DNA from: an uncultured Bacteroidales bacterium
GTDB lineage: Bacteria > Bacteroidota > Bacteroidia > Bacteroidales > Paludibacteraceae
Reading direction: 5' to 3'
Assembly: GCA_937885465.1 (NCBI GenBank)
Contig: CAKZZM010000165.1
Coordinates: 1-46,177 of the forward strand
DNA: 46,177 nucleotides
The position numbers and the translations under genes were made by a program. Numbering within the stretch: position 1 is the first letter of the stretch; each line of letters begins with the position of its first letter. Below, in pieces: positions 25,656 to 34,100 of this stretch. The notes under the pieces are model-generated. The model was given only the letters and a program-made list of their open reading frames with translations, was not told the DNA's origin and did not search any database.

Positions 25656-27173
25656 TTAATTCTTTATCCCCATTATATCGTATTCCGTTTCATCGCGAAT
25701 AATGATTATTCTGCCGTTTCGTATTATTTTCCTTGCCTGATGTCGGTTAACGTGTTCTTCCACTGCTTCGGTCATAGTCGATTCTGCCTTGCGGTAGAGT
25801 ACGATAGAGCCTTGACCTGAGGTGTAGAAGCGGAAGTAGTTCGTGCTTGTATTATATTGAAGTGAATAATTGCCGTTTTTGATGATCGCTTCAGCTCCGT
25901 TATTGGAAATAGTATAGGCTACGGGCGTTTCGGAATATGCCATTTTCTTCTGCGAGTTGCCTATATAAAGTCCCGTTGTCGTTTGCAAACTATACCCCGC
26001 GTCAAGAGGAGCAATGATGATGGCATAGCTGTTTATCTCGTCTGACGAGGCTATGATGCTGTCCTGAATGGTTATAGTCGTATTAGCACCATCGGTGGCA
26101 TTAAGAGTGGCTATTGCACCATTAAGGCAGATGCTGTTAGGCTCATATACAATGAGGTAGATACCGCTATAATTGGCGAGAGTACCCCTTACTTTTACAT
26201 AGTTGCCGTTGCCGCCGATGATGATATGCTCATTATGTGTGGTGTCTGCAGGGGTAATTTGGGTGGTGTCAGTAGGATTGAGTTGAGTGGTGTCAATAGG
26301 TGCTGTCTGTGTGGTGTCGGGCACATAACCATCGTATGCACTGACGAGAGTGGCGAGGCTGACGGTTTGCCCTCTCTTATTACCCCACAGATACTCAGCG
26401 AGTTCGGGATAGTCGATAAACGGGTTGCGATTACCTTGGGTCTGCTCAATGCCGTCGTTGCGCTGCTTCTCTTTTGGCGATACGGGGTCCTGCCTGTGCC
26501 ATTTCATAAGTAGCTCTATGCCGTAAGCGGTCAATCCGAAGTTGCCTGATTCGGTATAGTCATTATTGAAGATCGAACCGCCGGCACCGGAAGTGGCATT
26601 GAGTTGCCACTTGGCAATAACTCCCATATAACCTCTCGCGAAGTCGCCTTTGTACTCATCTTGCGGCTCGAAGACGGTGCCGCTATAACCGGCTATGGAC
26701 GAACTGCCGAGTTTATTGCCGTTGTATGAATAGGTGGCTTCATCAACCTCGCCGAAGGCGTAGGCACCGCGGCGGTTATTGACATAGCCGTCTGTCGGCA
26801 CAACATGGAAAATATCGCAACCTTGATTGGTCTTTTCATTACCGCTTCCCCACCAACTCTTCGGCAAAGAGTGCTCTCTGTTGTAACACTGACATTCAGC
26901 ATTGTAGTTGCCACATTGATTTGAGGTGGAGAATAAGCAACCACCGTACATATCAATAATTTGTCCGTTGTCATCGATATCGGTCGTCTGATAGGCTGCA
27001 TATAAACCGTCATAGCCGAGAGAGGTGTAACCTTTCTGTACACAGGTATAAATGGCATTCCAAAGATTGATGCCGGATTTGTTGTTTAGTTCGGTGTAAT
27101 GATTGGCTGTAGGGCGTGCGGATACGGCTAATGCCAAGAAAACTGATATAGTTGTGAGAATAGTTTTCTTCAT
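25656..27173 (-). CDS. Secreted endonuclease I family nuclease with C-terminal tag
   Basis: The signal peptide (ILTTISVFLALAVSA) is followed by an endonuclease I domain (about 22-270). The catalytic region is YNREHSLPKSWW with H101, then CDIFHVVPTDGYVNNRRGAYAFGEV. A linker of repeated DTTQ units with Pro (about 290-315) leads to a beta-rich domain that may be an OB-fold (KVRGTLANYSGIYLIVYEP). The last residues (KIIRNGRIIIIRDETEYDIMG) are a tag of the same kind as in the GH13 enzyme at 9897. The enzyme probably degrades extracellular DNA or RNA for nutrition. It has its own promoter. Confidence 0.9.
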   Translation of the reverse strand: MKKTILTTISVFLALAVSARPTANHYTELNNKSGINLWNAIYTCVQKGYTSLGYDGLYAAYQTTDIDDNGQIIDMYGGCLFSTSNQCGNYNAECQCYNREHSLPKSWWGSGNEKTNQGCDIFHVVPTDGYVNNRRGAYAFGEVDEATYSYNGNKLGSSSIAGYSGTVFEPQDEYKGDFARGYMGVIAKWQLNATSGAGGSIFNNDYTESGNFGLTAYGIELLMKWHRQDPVSPKEKQRNDGIEQTQGNRNPFIDYPELAEYLWGNKRGQTVSLATLVSAYDGYVPDTTQTAPIDTTQLNPTDTTQITPADTTHNEHIIIGGNGNYVKVRGTLANYSGIYLIVYEPNSICLNGAIATLNATDGANTTITIQDSIIASSDEINSYAIIIAPLDAGYSLQTTTGLYIGNSQKKMAYSETPVAYTISNNGAEAIIKNGNYSLQYNTSTNYFRFYTSGQGSIVLYRKAESTMTEAVEEHVNRHQARKIIRNGRIIIIRDETEYDIMGIKN

Positions 27174-27207
27174 GGTTCGATATCGCAGTTAATTTGTTGT
27201 ATTACCA

Positions 27208-27238
27208 CAAAGTTACTATTATTTTCGGACAATGCCAA
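27208..27238 (-). promoter_or_regulatory. Promoter of the endonuclease I gene
   Basis: On the minus strand: TTGG (27238-27235), 19 nt, TAACTTTG (27215-27208); the ATG is 34 nt downstream. It directly follows the terminator of the trmO unit. Confidence 0.7.
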
Positions 27239-27243
27239 GAAAT

Positions 27244-27277
27244 AATAAAAAAAAACGCATTTTTTTACAAATGCGTT
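27244..27277 (-). terminator. Rho-independent terminator of the aroE-to-trmO chain
   Basis: Read on the minus strand, AACGCATTT (27277-27269) pairs with AAATGCGTT (27262-27254) across 6 nt, followed by a run of T. It lies about 90 bp after the trmO stop. Confidence 0.88.
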
Positions 27278-27363
27278 GTACGGAGTAGGCAAAGTGCGAG
27301 TGCGGAAGTGCTACGTGTGAGTGCGGAAATGGCGGAAAAACAGCAGTACGTCAGCACGGTAGG

Positions 27364-28149
27364 TCACTCGCGGCAAGAAATATGTAGAATAGTTGCGGTG
27401 TTGCCTTCTACTTTGAAACGGATATTGAAGTCGGCGTAGTCAAAGGCGTAGATGCGTTCGGCATCGTTATGGTAGGCAGGACGCGGGTCGGCAGCGATTA
27501 TCTCTTCTATCTCTTTATGGCTCTGTCCGTTAATAGTGGAGAACGCCTCCGAGCGTTCAATATTAGTGGAGAACGCCTCCGAGCGTTCAAACTCTGAACT
27601 TTCAACCTTCGACTTTAGGGCTCTGCCCTGACTTTCCTCATTCTCCCAAACGACTCGTAAGCGGCGTTTCGGGGCGGCATCGGTGAAGCCGCCTGTGGCA
27701 TCGGGGTGGCAGTCGGTATAAGGCAGGTATGGCTTGATGTCGTAGATCGGTGTTCCGTCCATCATATCGGCACCTTGTACGAGCAGGGTCTTGCCTTCGG
27801 GCGTGTCCTCCACTTTGAGCAGTCTGACGGAGGATAGTGCTATGCGGTTAGGACGGTTGGGTGAGCGGGTGGCAAATACTCCGACGCGGGTGTTTCCGCC
27901 GAGTCTCGGCGGGCGCACTGTCGGAGACCATTCGGCTTCTGTGTAATGCTTCTCACCTCCGGCAAAAGGCGTTTCGAAACCCCAGATAAGCCAAAGGTGA
28001 GAGAACGCTTCTATCCCACGCAGGGCTTCGCCCACGCGGTATTCGGGCGTGAAAACGATACGGGTGAGTAGCACGCTGTCGGACTCCGTCTGGCGCGGTA
28101 CACCAAACTTGCTATGAAAACCGTTATGTGCTGTTGCTATTACTTTCAA
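27364..28149 (-). CDS. trmO: tRNA (N6-threonylcarbamoyladenosine37-N6)-methyltransferase
   Basis: TrmO (YaeB/TsaA) methylates t6A37 in tRNA-Thr with S-adenosylmethionine. The motifs FGVPRQ, FSHLWLIWGF, RVGVFATRSPNRPNRI and IYDIKPYLPYTD are all present. Between KRRLRVVWENEE and HKEIEEIIAADPRPAYH lie about 35 extra residues (173-207). They contain two copies of FERSEAFST-like sequence encoded by two family-1 hairpin repeats, plus a short segment (SQGRALKSKVESSE) from other repeat-like DNA. The insertion is in frame and separates the N-terminal catalytic barrel from the C-terminal part. The gene starts 13 bp after the lolA-like gene. Confidence 0.93.
   Translation of the reverse strand: MKVIATAHNGFHSKFGVPRQTESDSVLLTRIVFTPEYRVGEALRGIEAFSHLWLIWGFETPFAGGEKHYTEAEWSPTVRPPRLGGNTRVGVFATRSPNRPNRIALSSVRLLKVEDTPEGKTLLVQGADMMDGTPIYDIKPYLPYTDCHPDATGGFTDAAPKRRLRVVWENEESQGRALKSKVESSEFERSEAFSTNIERSEAFSTINGQSHKEIEEIIAADPRPAYHNDAERIYAFDYADFNIRFKVEGNTATILHISCRE
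27533..27590. repeat. Two family-1 hairpin repeats inside trmO (GC-paired variant)
   Basis: Copies at 27533-27559 and 27564-27590 have the stem GAACGC-CTCCGA-GCGTTC. Relative to the common GAACGT/ACGTTC form, T-A has become C-G in both arms. On the sense strand they read ERSEAFST. Confidence 0.92.
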
Positions 28150-28162
28150 AAGATTACACTTG

Positions 28163-28732
28163 TCACTTAGACACTTTGTACTCTGTGTAGTTGCCGTTGC
28201 CTTCGGTTATTTTCATCAAGAGGAGTTTGCCTGTTTTGCGGTCGTATTCAAGCAGCAGTTCTTCTATTTCCCTTCCGATGGCTTTGTCTGCCTTGATTGT
28301 GCAGACATATTTTCCGCCTGCTTCTTTGTATTCGGCTGTGGCATCGTTTAGCCGTGCAGCCTCCTCCACCTTACCGGCAAGGCAGCAGAGTAGGGTGGCG
28401 CGGTAGATGCTCATTTTGTGCGTCGGGTTCTTGATATTAAAATGCTGCACCTTTCCATTCTTCTTAACCTCGAATATGTCCTTGGTAATAAGGGTGTAGT
28501 CGCCTGCGGGCTCGGTGAAGTCGATGCGCAAATCATCAGGCGCTTGAAAGAGCATCTTACCCTCGCGGGTAATCGTTTTATTTAGTTTAGGCATTACCTT
28601 GCTCTCCGTAATGTCGTACTCCGTATTCTCGTCAGAAGAATGCAACGCGAGAACGGAAGCAGGAATATCTGCTGCTAAGGCGTTTACTGCTAATATGACA
28701 GCAAAAAGTGCCGATATGTGTTTTTTCATCAT
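28163..28732 (-). CDS. LolA-like periplasmic protein
   Basis: The 189-residue product has a signal peptide (ISALFAVILAVNALA) and a single beta domain resembling the lipoprotein carrier LolA. Typical features are the KTITREGKMLFQAPDDLRIDFTEPAGDY stretch and a long C-terminal beta segment ending in NYTEYKV. Its first codons overlap the last codons of the MMPL exporter gene by 4 bp, so the two are translationally coupled. Pairs of LolA-like proteins and MMPL exporters occur in lipid and aryl-polyene export clusters of Bacteroidetes; the cargo here is unknown. Confidence 0.75.
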   Translation of the reverse strand: MMKKHISALFAVILAVNALAADIPASVLALHSSDENTEYDITESKVMPKLNKTITREGKMLFQAPDDLRIDFTEPAGDYTLITKDIFEVKKNGKVQHFNIKNPTHKMSIYRATLLCCLAGKVEEAARLNDATAEYKEAGGKYVCTIKADKAIGREIEELLLEYDRKTGKLLLMKITEGNGNYTEYKVSK

Positions 28733-31182
28733 TTTTTAGCAAATCGTTTATATAGTTTGTATAGATTAGGTTCGATGGTATAGGAGAGTAAGATGGTGGT
28801 TATCATACCAATGAGCGAAGCAAAACTGATGCTGCTGATAGCCGGGTGTTTAGCGAAACCTAACACGAACATACAAATGACGAGTATCGTGCCTGACAGT
28901 GTGATAGCCGTTTTGTTGTATGTCATTGTTTGGTCTTTGTTTTCAGAGAGCAGACCTTCGAGAATAAAGATCGAATAATCAACGCCGATACCGAATATGA
29001 ACGATGACACCACAATATTTACGAGGTTAAACGGTTGTCCGAAGAGTGCCATCGCACCGAGTACGGTGTACCACGAGAGCAACATCGGCGCAAGTGCTAT
29101 GAGCGTGAGCCACAAGTTGCGATAGGTAAGGATGAGCAGCAGGAAGACGAAGCCGAAACTAATCCACATAATGATATTGAAGTCGCTACGAATAAGTTCC
29201 ACGAGATCAGTGCAGTAATAATACGGGTCCATCACCATACAGCCTTTTACGGGCGTGAGGCGGTCTTTGACCTCTTTCGCATTCTCCACGGTTGATTTGA
29301 CGGGGAAATAGACGAGGTATTTGCCGTGTGTTTGCTCCACAAAATTTTCTATAATCTCGGGTGGCAGAATATTGGCGTCCGGCAGCAGTTCGGCGGGTCT
29401 TGGTTTATCCATCATCTTTCTAAATGGTAGGAACATGTCCTCATCGATACCCGTTTCGGCGCATACCTCGCGTATATTGCGCCACACCTCTCTCTGTTTG
29501 CTTTTGGTAAAGTAGGCACGCCATGCGTCTATCCTTTGCTGTTGCTGAACGAGCGAAGGAAGCATAACCGACGGCTTCATACCGCCTACTGCCGTGCCTT
29601 CCTCTCGCAGGCTGTCGATAGTGCTTTCTATAAGAGGTAACTGCTCGAGTGCATCTTCCAATGTCGGGGCAACGGAGGCGTAGTATTGCTGATTCAGTCC
29701 TTCGTTCAGCAGTTCGTTCCACGATGCCTGTGCGTGGGCGGTTTCTTTACTTACATAGCCAATATTACGCAGATTGCTGTCAAACTCATACTTGCCGGAG
29801 AAGCAGATGCATACGACTACCCATAAAACGGTCAGCACGCAAATCGGTATATTTCGGTCAATATTATAAGAGTTTGCCTTCTCGAGAAGTGCAAATGTTC
29901 GTTTGTTGGGTGTATGCTTGCGGGGCAGGAATTGGGGCATTATCATCAGGCTGAAGCAGGTAGTACCAAGGATGACGAGCAATGCGAAATACCCGAAGTC
30001 TTTTAGCAGTTGTGACTGCGTAAAGAGCAGTCCGGCAAAAGCACCGATAGTGGTGAGAGAACCGAGAAGTACGGGGCGCGTCTGCACATTGAGAGTGTCG
30101 TGAATATCGCCTGTATAGATATAGTGTATCAGCACATGCAGGACATAAGAAAACGCTACGCCGAGTATTACGCAACCCAATCCGAGACTCATCATCGAAA
30201 CCCCGCCTCTTGTCAGGTATAACCCTGACATGGCAAGCAACACTCCGAATCCGATAGGCAGTATTGTCAGCACTATGTACGTTGGACGTTTGAGGAAGAA
30301 GGCAAGCAGCAAAATAATGATAGTGAGAGATATGCCTATTGTGAGGGCAAGGTCTTGGCGCATGCGTCTGCTGTTACCTCCGGCGAGAATGATAGTGCCG
30401 TGGTAGAGAATGTCCACATCGGGATACTCTTGCTGCACCTCGTCGCGTACCTTATTGAGCATATTGAGCAGTCGGCTTGCCCGTCTGGAGTCGTCGGTGC
30501 CGAAAGAGGGGGTGATAAAGGCTATGCAGGCCTTACCTCCGCCTGCAAAGATGTGGTTATACATAAACCGCGACGGACCATCCTGCTCGTCCGATAAGGA
30601 TAGCAGCGCCTGATTGGCATCTATTCCGGTACTTTTCGCAACATAACCTAAGGCTATGCCGCAGGGGTCGTAACTGACGACGTCGTAGAAGTTCTGCCCG
30701 ATGTCTGTCTCAAGAAAATCAGAGTAGAGTTGCATCTGCTGCCGAATATGTTCGACAGAGCAGAGCGAGTCAAGTTGCTGTGGGGAGATATCGATATATG
30801 CCGGCCCATGCTGCATAGCATATTCCGCCGCATCAAGGATAGTGGTCGGATCGATCTCTGATAGAGAGTAGAGTATGTGTCCGCTTTGTTCGTCAGCCTC
30901 CGTTACCTTATCAATAAACAGTTGCATAGCATCGGCAAGTCGCTCAGGGTCTGCACTGTCGTCATCGTCTTTGTATCTTGCCTGCACGAAGATTTTATCT
31001 TTGAGCCGGAGATTGGTAAAGGTGAGTTGGTAATCAGCGTTTTCTGTCTGAGGAAGCAGTTGGAAGATATTCTCCTCATATCTGCATTGAGCAGCGAGCC
31101 ATGTGAGAAGGCACACGGATATGAGCAGTAATCCCCATAGAAAAGGTTTATGTCGCCGTAAGAAATTGTAAAGTCTGTTCAT
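28729..31182 (-). CDS. MMPL/RND-family exporter
   Basis: The 817 residues show the RND layout: one N-terminal membrane helix (PFLWGLLLISVCLLTWLAA), a large periplasmic loop, then a bundle of helices. A second copy of the same arrangement follows: helix near 450, loop, bundle near 650-800. Conserved-looking membrane segments include GVDYSIFILEGLL. Members move lipids or lipid-linked molecules across or out of the inner membrane using the proton gradient. The coupled LolA-like gene suggests hand-over of a lipidic cargo to the periplasm. The specific substrate cannot be told from sequence. Confidence 0.85.
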   Translation of the reverse strand: MNRLYNFLRRHKPFLWGLLLISVCLLTWLAAQCRYEENIFQLLPQTENADYQLTFTNLRLKDKIFVQARYKDDDDSADPERLADAMQLFIDKVTEADEQSGHILYSLSEIDPTTILDAAEYAMQHGPAYIDISPQQLDSLCSVEHIRQQMQLYSDFLETDIGQNFYDVVSYDPCGIALGYVAKSTGIDANQALLSLSDEQDGPSRFMYNHIFAGGGKACIAFITPSFGTDDSRRASRLLNMLNKVRDEVQQEYPDVDILYHGTIILAGGNSRRMRQDLALTIGISLTIIILLLAFFLKRPTYIVLTILPIGFGVLLAMSGLYLTRGGVSMMSLGLGCVILGVAFSYVLHVLIHYIYTGDIHDTLNVQTRPVLLGSLTTIGAFAGLLFTQSQLLKDFGYFALLVILGTTCFSLMIMPQFLPRKHTPNKRTFALLEKANSYNIDRNIPICVLTVLWVVVCICFSGKYEFDSNLRNIGYVSKETAHAQASWNELLNEGLNQQYYASVAPTLEDALEQLPLIESTIDSLREEGTAVGGMKPSVMLPSLVQQQQRIDAWRAYFTKSKQREVWRNIREVCAETGIDEDMFLPFRKMMDKPRPAELLPDANILPPEIIENFVEQTHGKYLVYFPVKSTVENAKEVKDRLTPVKGCMVMDPYYYCTDLVELIRSDFNIIMWISFGFVFLLLILTYRNLWLTLIALAPMLLSWYTVLGAMALFGQPFNLVNIVVSSFIFGIGVDYSIFILEGLLSENKDQTMTYNKTAITLSGTILVICMFVLGFAKHPAISSISFASLIGMITTILLSYTIEPNLYKLYKRFAKK

Positions 31183-31213
31183 CTAATCAAGCGTATTTTA
31201 TCACTTACCACTT

Positions 31214-32116
31214 TTAATTGACTATCCTATCGTAGGTGTTTTGTCGGGTAGGGTCGATATTGGTGAGAAGGTTATATACTGTCTCTTTCTCTTTGTCAGT
31301 TCCATCGTGGAAAATATTCACTATCTCGTCTGCCTTCGCATCGAGGAAAGGACCGATGACGTAATTTGATGGTCTTGCTTGTTGTGCTTCTTTTAGTACG
31401 GGCAGTCCTTGTGCGATACGCGCCCTGCCACCTGCCACATTGGTTGCCATCTCGTCAAGACCGAGACGATGGTATTCATAAAAGAAGTTGCGGAAAGGTT
31501 TGAAAGCCTCGTCAGTAAGATTATTGGCGATGGTATATCTGTTGCGTGAAGAGTGAGAAGACTGCCAACCCGCTTGTTCGTTTGATTCCATTGATGCCGA
31601 TTGGCATGTCATCGCTATATTTTGGCAGGCGGTGAAGAAAGGGGTGCCGCTAAGGCGTTGATAACTGTCACAGTCGTAACCGATGATGAGATAGACGTAA
31701 TATGCCAGCAGGGCAGTAAGATTCGTTTGGAATGTTTCCTGCTGATATGTCAGTTGGTCAAACTCTTGATAGGTGAAGTTGAAATAGTTATCTTTGAAAT
31801 TGAGAAGAGTAGTGGTGTAGGCGGTGTTGAAGACGGGGCGCGATGCCTGAATAGTGGCCTCGCAGGTGAAGAGGTTGTCGGCGTATGACTTGCAGACGAT
31901 GAGCATATTACACTCTATCTTCTCCGTCTCGGCAAAGGTGAGATTTGTCCATTTAGAGTTATTGACGAACTCCTCTATCGACTGCTTGAGTGTGTTGAAT
32001 ACCTGCTTATTCGAACCCTCAATTTGTTCGGAGTTAATCTGCACATTGCACCTTATCTCTTGTGCAGAGAGCGAAAGGCACAGAAGAGCGGCAAAATATG
32101 TGAATAATTTGCGCAT
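31214..32116 (-). CDS. porD: PorD/DUF4835 type IX secretion-associated protein
   Basis: The 300-residue product has a signal peptide (YFAALLCLSLSA) and then the DUF4835 pattern. It opens with CNVQINSEQIEGSNKQVFNTL and continues with TTLLNFKDNYFNFTYQEF. Next come YYVYLIIGYDCDSYQRLSGTPFF and the late FFEYHRLGLDEMA-like segment (here FFYEYHRLGLDEMATN). DUF4835 is named PorD in some T9SS literature and databases, although a mechanistic role is not well defined. It starts 1 bp after the DUF4831 gene and sits 31 bp before the MMPL exporter gene, consistent with one transcript. Confidence 0.82.
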   Translation of the reverse strand: MRKLFTYFAALLCLSLSAQEIRCNVQINSEQIEGSNKQVFNTLKQSIEEFVNNSKWTNLTFAETEKIECNMLIVCKSYADNLFTCEATIQASRPVFNTAYTTTLLNFKDNYFNFTYQEFDQLTYQQETFQTNLTALLAYYVYLIIGYDCDSYQRLSGTPFFTACQNIAMTCQSASMESNEQAGWQSSHSSRNRYTIANNLTDEAFKPFRNFFYEYHRLGLDEMATNVAGGRARIAQGLPVLKEAQQARPSNYVIGPFLDAKADEIVNIFHDGTDKEKETVYNLLTNIDPTRQNTYDRIVN

Positions 32117-32117
32117 A

Positions 32118-33245
32118 TTATTTAGTACTTTTTATTGCGCCTGTTTTTGTGTCGAATAGCAGTTTTGGGGTGTTCTTGATAAAGTCTTGTGTGAAGAAGG
32201 CGGTATATCCGAGTTGCGAAAGATAAATTGTTTCTTGCTCTTCTACTTTTGTCCTTAGCATAAGCGGTCCTTCGTACCTTGTACTTATCTTTGCGCTGCC
32301 CGGCGTGCAATAGGCGATGCCGGATAATTCAGGTGCTTTCTTTGGTGCTTCGGGTTGCTGAGGACGATAGATATCCGAGATGGTGAGATAGACGGGATCT
32401 CCGCTTAGGTCAGTGCTTTCTACAACGCCATTGACGGGCGAGAAACGGAAGGCTATTATTTCTGTTTCTTTGAACGTTCGGAGACGTTCTCCACTATTTT
32501 CCGTGTCGGAACTTAAAATATTATCAAGAGCTATTGTTATCCTGATATGCTTTTTATTGCGCTGTTTCTGTCCTATGAAGAGTGATGTCAATGCTCTCTC
32601 TTGTTTGTCCAATTCTGCGAGTACTTGACGCATGGCATCGCCGTCGGCGGGGGCTTTATCCACTTCACCTGCAAGCAGGTTAATGCGAGTCTCTCGAAGA
32701 CGGTAGATCTGCTTTGCAGTGCCGTCAGCCATCTTGATTGTCGATGTCGCAAGCAACACATCCTCCGACCAAGGGGCTATTGAACGTTCGGAGACGTTCT
32801 CTACTATTTGCGCTCTATCGTTCTTCATCTTTCGTTCTTCGTCCTTAGTGCAAGCGTTTCGTACATCGTACATCTGTCCTTCGTACTTAGCGTTGTTGAT
32901 ATCTTTTATCAGTCCGCTTTTCGTGAGGGTAAAAGAGTTGATGCCCGCCTGCTCGGGTGAGAAGAAATATTGCGTTGAGTGGTCTGCTATCCCTCTTGTT
33001 TGAATATCAATATCGGTGAGTATGCAGGTAGTCTTGTCAGCAGTAACAACATCCGTCGTACCGAGGTAGCGTTCTGAATACTGATAAAATGGTCCTCGCT
33101 GCTCTACCACCTCTTCGTAAGTAACATCAAGCACCACCTCCGTCTTCGGCATAAAATAGGCTATCTGTTGCGCAGATAATGACAAAGTACAAAGTGACAA
33201 AGTACAAAGTACAAAGGTGCGAGGACTTATTTGTGCGTTTCTCAT
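32118..33245 (-). CDS. DUF4831 family secreted protein carrying repeat insertions
   Basis: This Bacteroidetes protein has the DUF4831 signature (TYEEVVEQRGPFYQYSERYLG) near residue 43-62; the family has no known function. The signal peptide is unusual: its hydrophobic core VLCTLSLCTLSLSA is encoded by a tandem 15-bp repeat (33181-33216). Two family-1 hairpins are in frame, reading VENVSERS (about 148-155) and SGERLRTF (about 251-258). A GTAC-type repeat is read through as YEGQMYDVRNACTK (about 121-134). The rest of the family pattern (DEVLLAT-like, then LLAGEVDKAPADGDAM) is intact. It lies between aroE and porD on the same strand. Confidence 0.8.
   Translation of the reverse strand: MRNAQISPRTFVLCTLSLCTLSLSAQQIAYFMPKTEVVLDVTYEEVVEQRGPFYQYSERYLGTTDVVTADKTTCILTDIDIQTRGIADHSTQYFFSPEQAGINSFTLTKSGLIKDINNAKYEGQMYDVRNACTKDEERKMKNDRAQIVENVSERSIAPWSEDVLLATSTIKMADGTAKQIYRLRETRINLLAGEVDKAPADGDAMRQVLAELDKQERALTSLFIGQKQRNKKHIRITIALDNILSSDTENSGERLRTFKETEIIAFRFSPVNGVVESTDLSGDPVYLTISDIYRPQQPEAPKKAPELSGIAYCTPGSAKISTRYEGPLMLRTKVEEQETIYLSQLGYTAFFTQDFIKNTPKLLFDTKTGAIKSTK
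32472..32496. repeat. Family-1 hairpin repeat inside the DUF4831 gene, copy A
   Basis: Stem GAACGT-TCGGAG-ACGTTC followed by TCCACTA on the plus strand. On the coding strand it reads SGERLRTF. Confidence 0.9.
32782..32806. repeat. Family-1 hairpin repeat inside the DUF4831 gene, copy B
   Basis: Same stem, with TCTACTA after it. On the coding strand it is read in another frame, VENVSERS. Next to it (about 32825-32905) are CGTACATCGTACAT-type words. Confidence 0.9.
33181..33216. repeat. 15-bp tandem repeat encoding a signal-peptide core
   Basis: Tandem words CTTTGTACTTTGTCA on the minus strand encode LCTLS units of the DUF4831 signal peptide. Related copies lie at 36588-36669 (opposite coding sense) and 45316-45348 (same coding sense and frame). 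Confidence 0.88.
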
Positions 33246-33289
33246 AATGATATTTCTGTTTCTTTGGTGCTTTCCGTACTCGAAAAAAG

Positions 33290-33310
33290 TAGTGAACGTC
33301 TCCGAACGTT
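33290..33310. repeat. Family-1 hairpin repeat between aroE and the DUF4831 gene
   Basis: A copy in the orientation AGTGAACGT-CTCCGA-ACGTT, with the outermost pair lost. It occupies most of the 84-bp gap between the two genes. Confidence 0.85.
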
Positions 33311-33329
33311 AAAAGTAGTGTCCGTTATT

Positions 33330-34097
33330 TCACTCTCCCCATATTTCCCATGCTTTTCGTGCTTGTCCGTGAAGCATTTCAATGCCGTTCTTTGTCCGGC
33401 AACCTCTGCGTATCCCTTCTTTGAGAAATAGAGTTTCTTCGGGGTTATAAATGCAGTCGTACAAAAAATGTGCCGCAGTTAGCATTTCATACGGAATTGG
33501 CGGTTTATTTTCTGTACGCGGGTGCATACCGAGCGGGGTGCAGTTGACGATGAGCGGGTGCGTTGCCATTACTTGTTCGGTTAGGTCGTGGTAGGAAATA
33601 ACAGGTAGTGGAGAACGTCTCCGAACGTTCGGTTGCAGACCGCAGGCAGTAGCGGGCTGCCGGCTTACGAATGTGGCATTAATGTTGAGTACTCTCAGCG
33701 CGTATGCGATGGCGTGCGCCGCACCTCCTGTTCCAAGAACCAAGGCCTGCTTATCACTCTCTCTTAAAATGGGATTTAAAGAGTCTTTAAATCCTATTGC
33801 ATCGGTGTTGTAACCCCACAAAAGCCCGTCGCGTATGCTAATTACATTCACTGCGCCACTCTCTCTCGCCGACTCGTCTAAGCCGGCAAGAAACGGTATA
33901 ACTGACTGCTTGTAGGGCATAGTCACATTTAATCCTGCAAACTGATGTCTCTCAATCAGAAGCGGAAAATCTTTAATGTCTTTTAGCGGGTATAGAGAAT
34001 ATTCTGCATCAATATTTTCCTCTTTAAATTTCCGATTAAAATATTGGGCAGAGAACGAATGTTCGAGCGGATACCCTATTATTCCGAAGTGTTTCAT
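33330..34097 (-). CDS. aroE: Shikimate dehydrogenase
   Basis: AroE reduces 3-dehydroshikimate to shikimate with NADPH, the step before AroK. The N-terminal substrate site GYPLEHSFSAQYFN and NVTMPYK (catalytic K63) are intact. D99 in GYNTDA and the nucleotide loop GTGGAA (122-127) are also intact. In the Rossmann domain, right after the NADP-binding VSR (144-146), about 18 residues are extra (ATACGLQPNVRRRSPLP). Their NVRRRSPL part is encoded by a family-1 hairpin. In relatives this place is a short loop leading to the YHDLTEQ strand. The C-terminal NGIEMLHGQA motif is present, so the enzyme is probably active. Confidence 0.95.
   Translation of the reverse strand: MKHFGIIGYPLEHSFSAQYFNRKFKEENIDAEYSLYPLKDIKDFPLLIERHQFAGLNVTMPYKQSVIPFLAGLDESARESGAVNVISIRDGLLWGYNTDAIGFKDSLNPILRESDKQALVLGTGGAAHAIAYALRVLNINATFVSRQPATACGLQPNVRRRSPLPVISYHDLTEQVMATHPLIVNCTPLGMHPRTENKPPIPYEMLTAAHFLYDCIYNPEETLFLKEGIRRGCRTKNGIEMLHGQARKAWEIWGE
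33605..33630. repeat. Family-1 hairpin repeat inside aroE
   Basis: AGTGGAGAACGT-CTCCGA-ACGTTC on the plus strand; on the coding strand it reads NVRRRSPL, in frame. Confidence 0.92.
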
Positions 34098-34100
34098 GTT

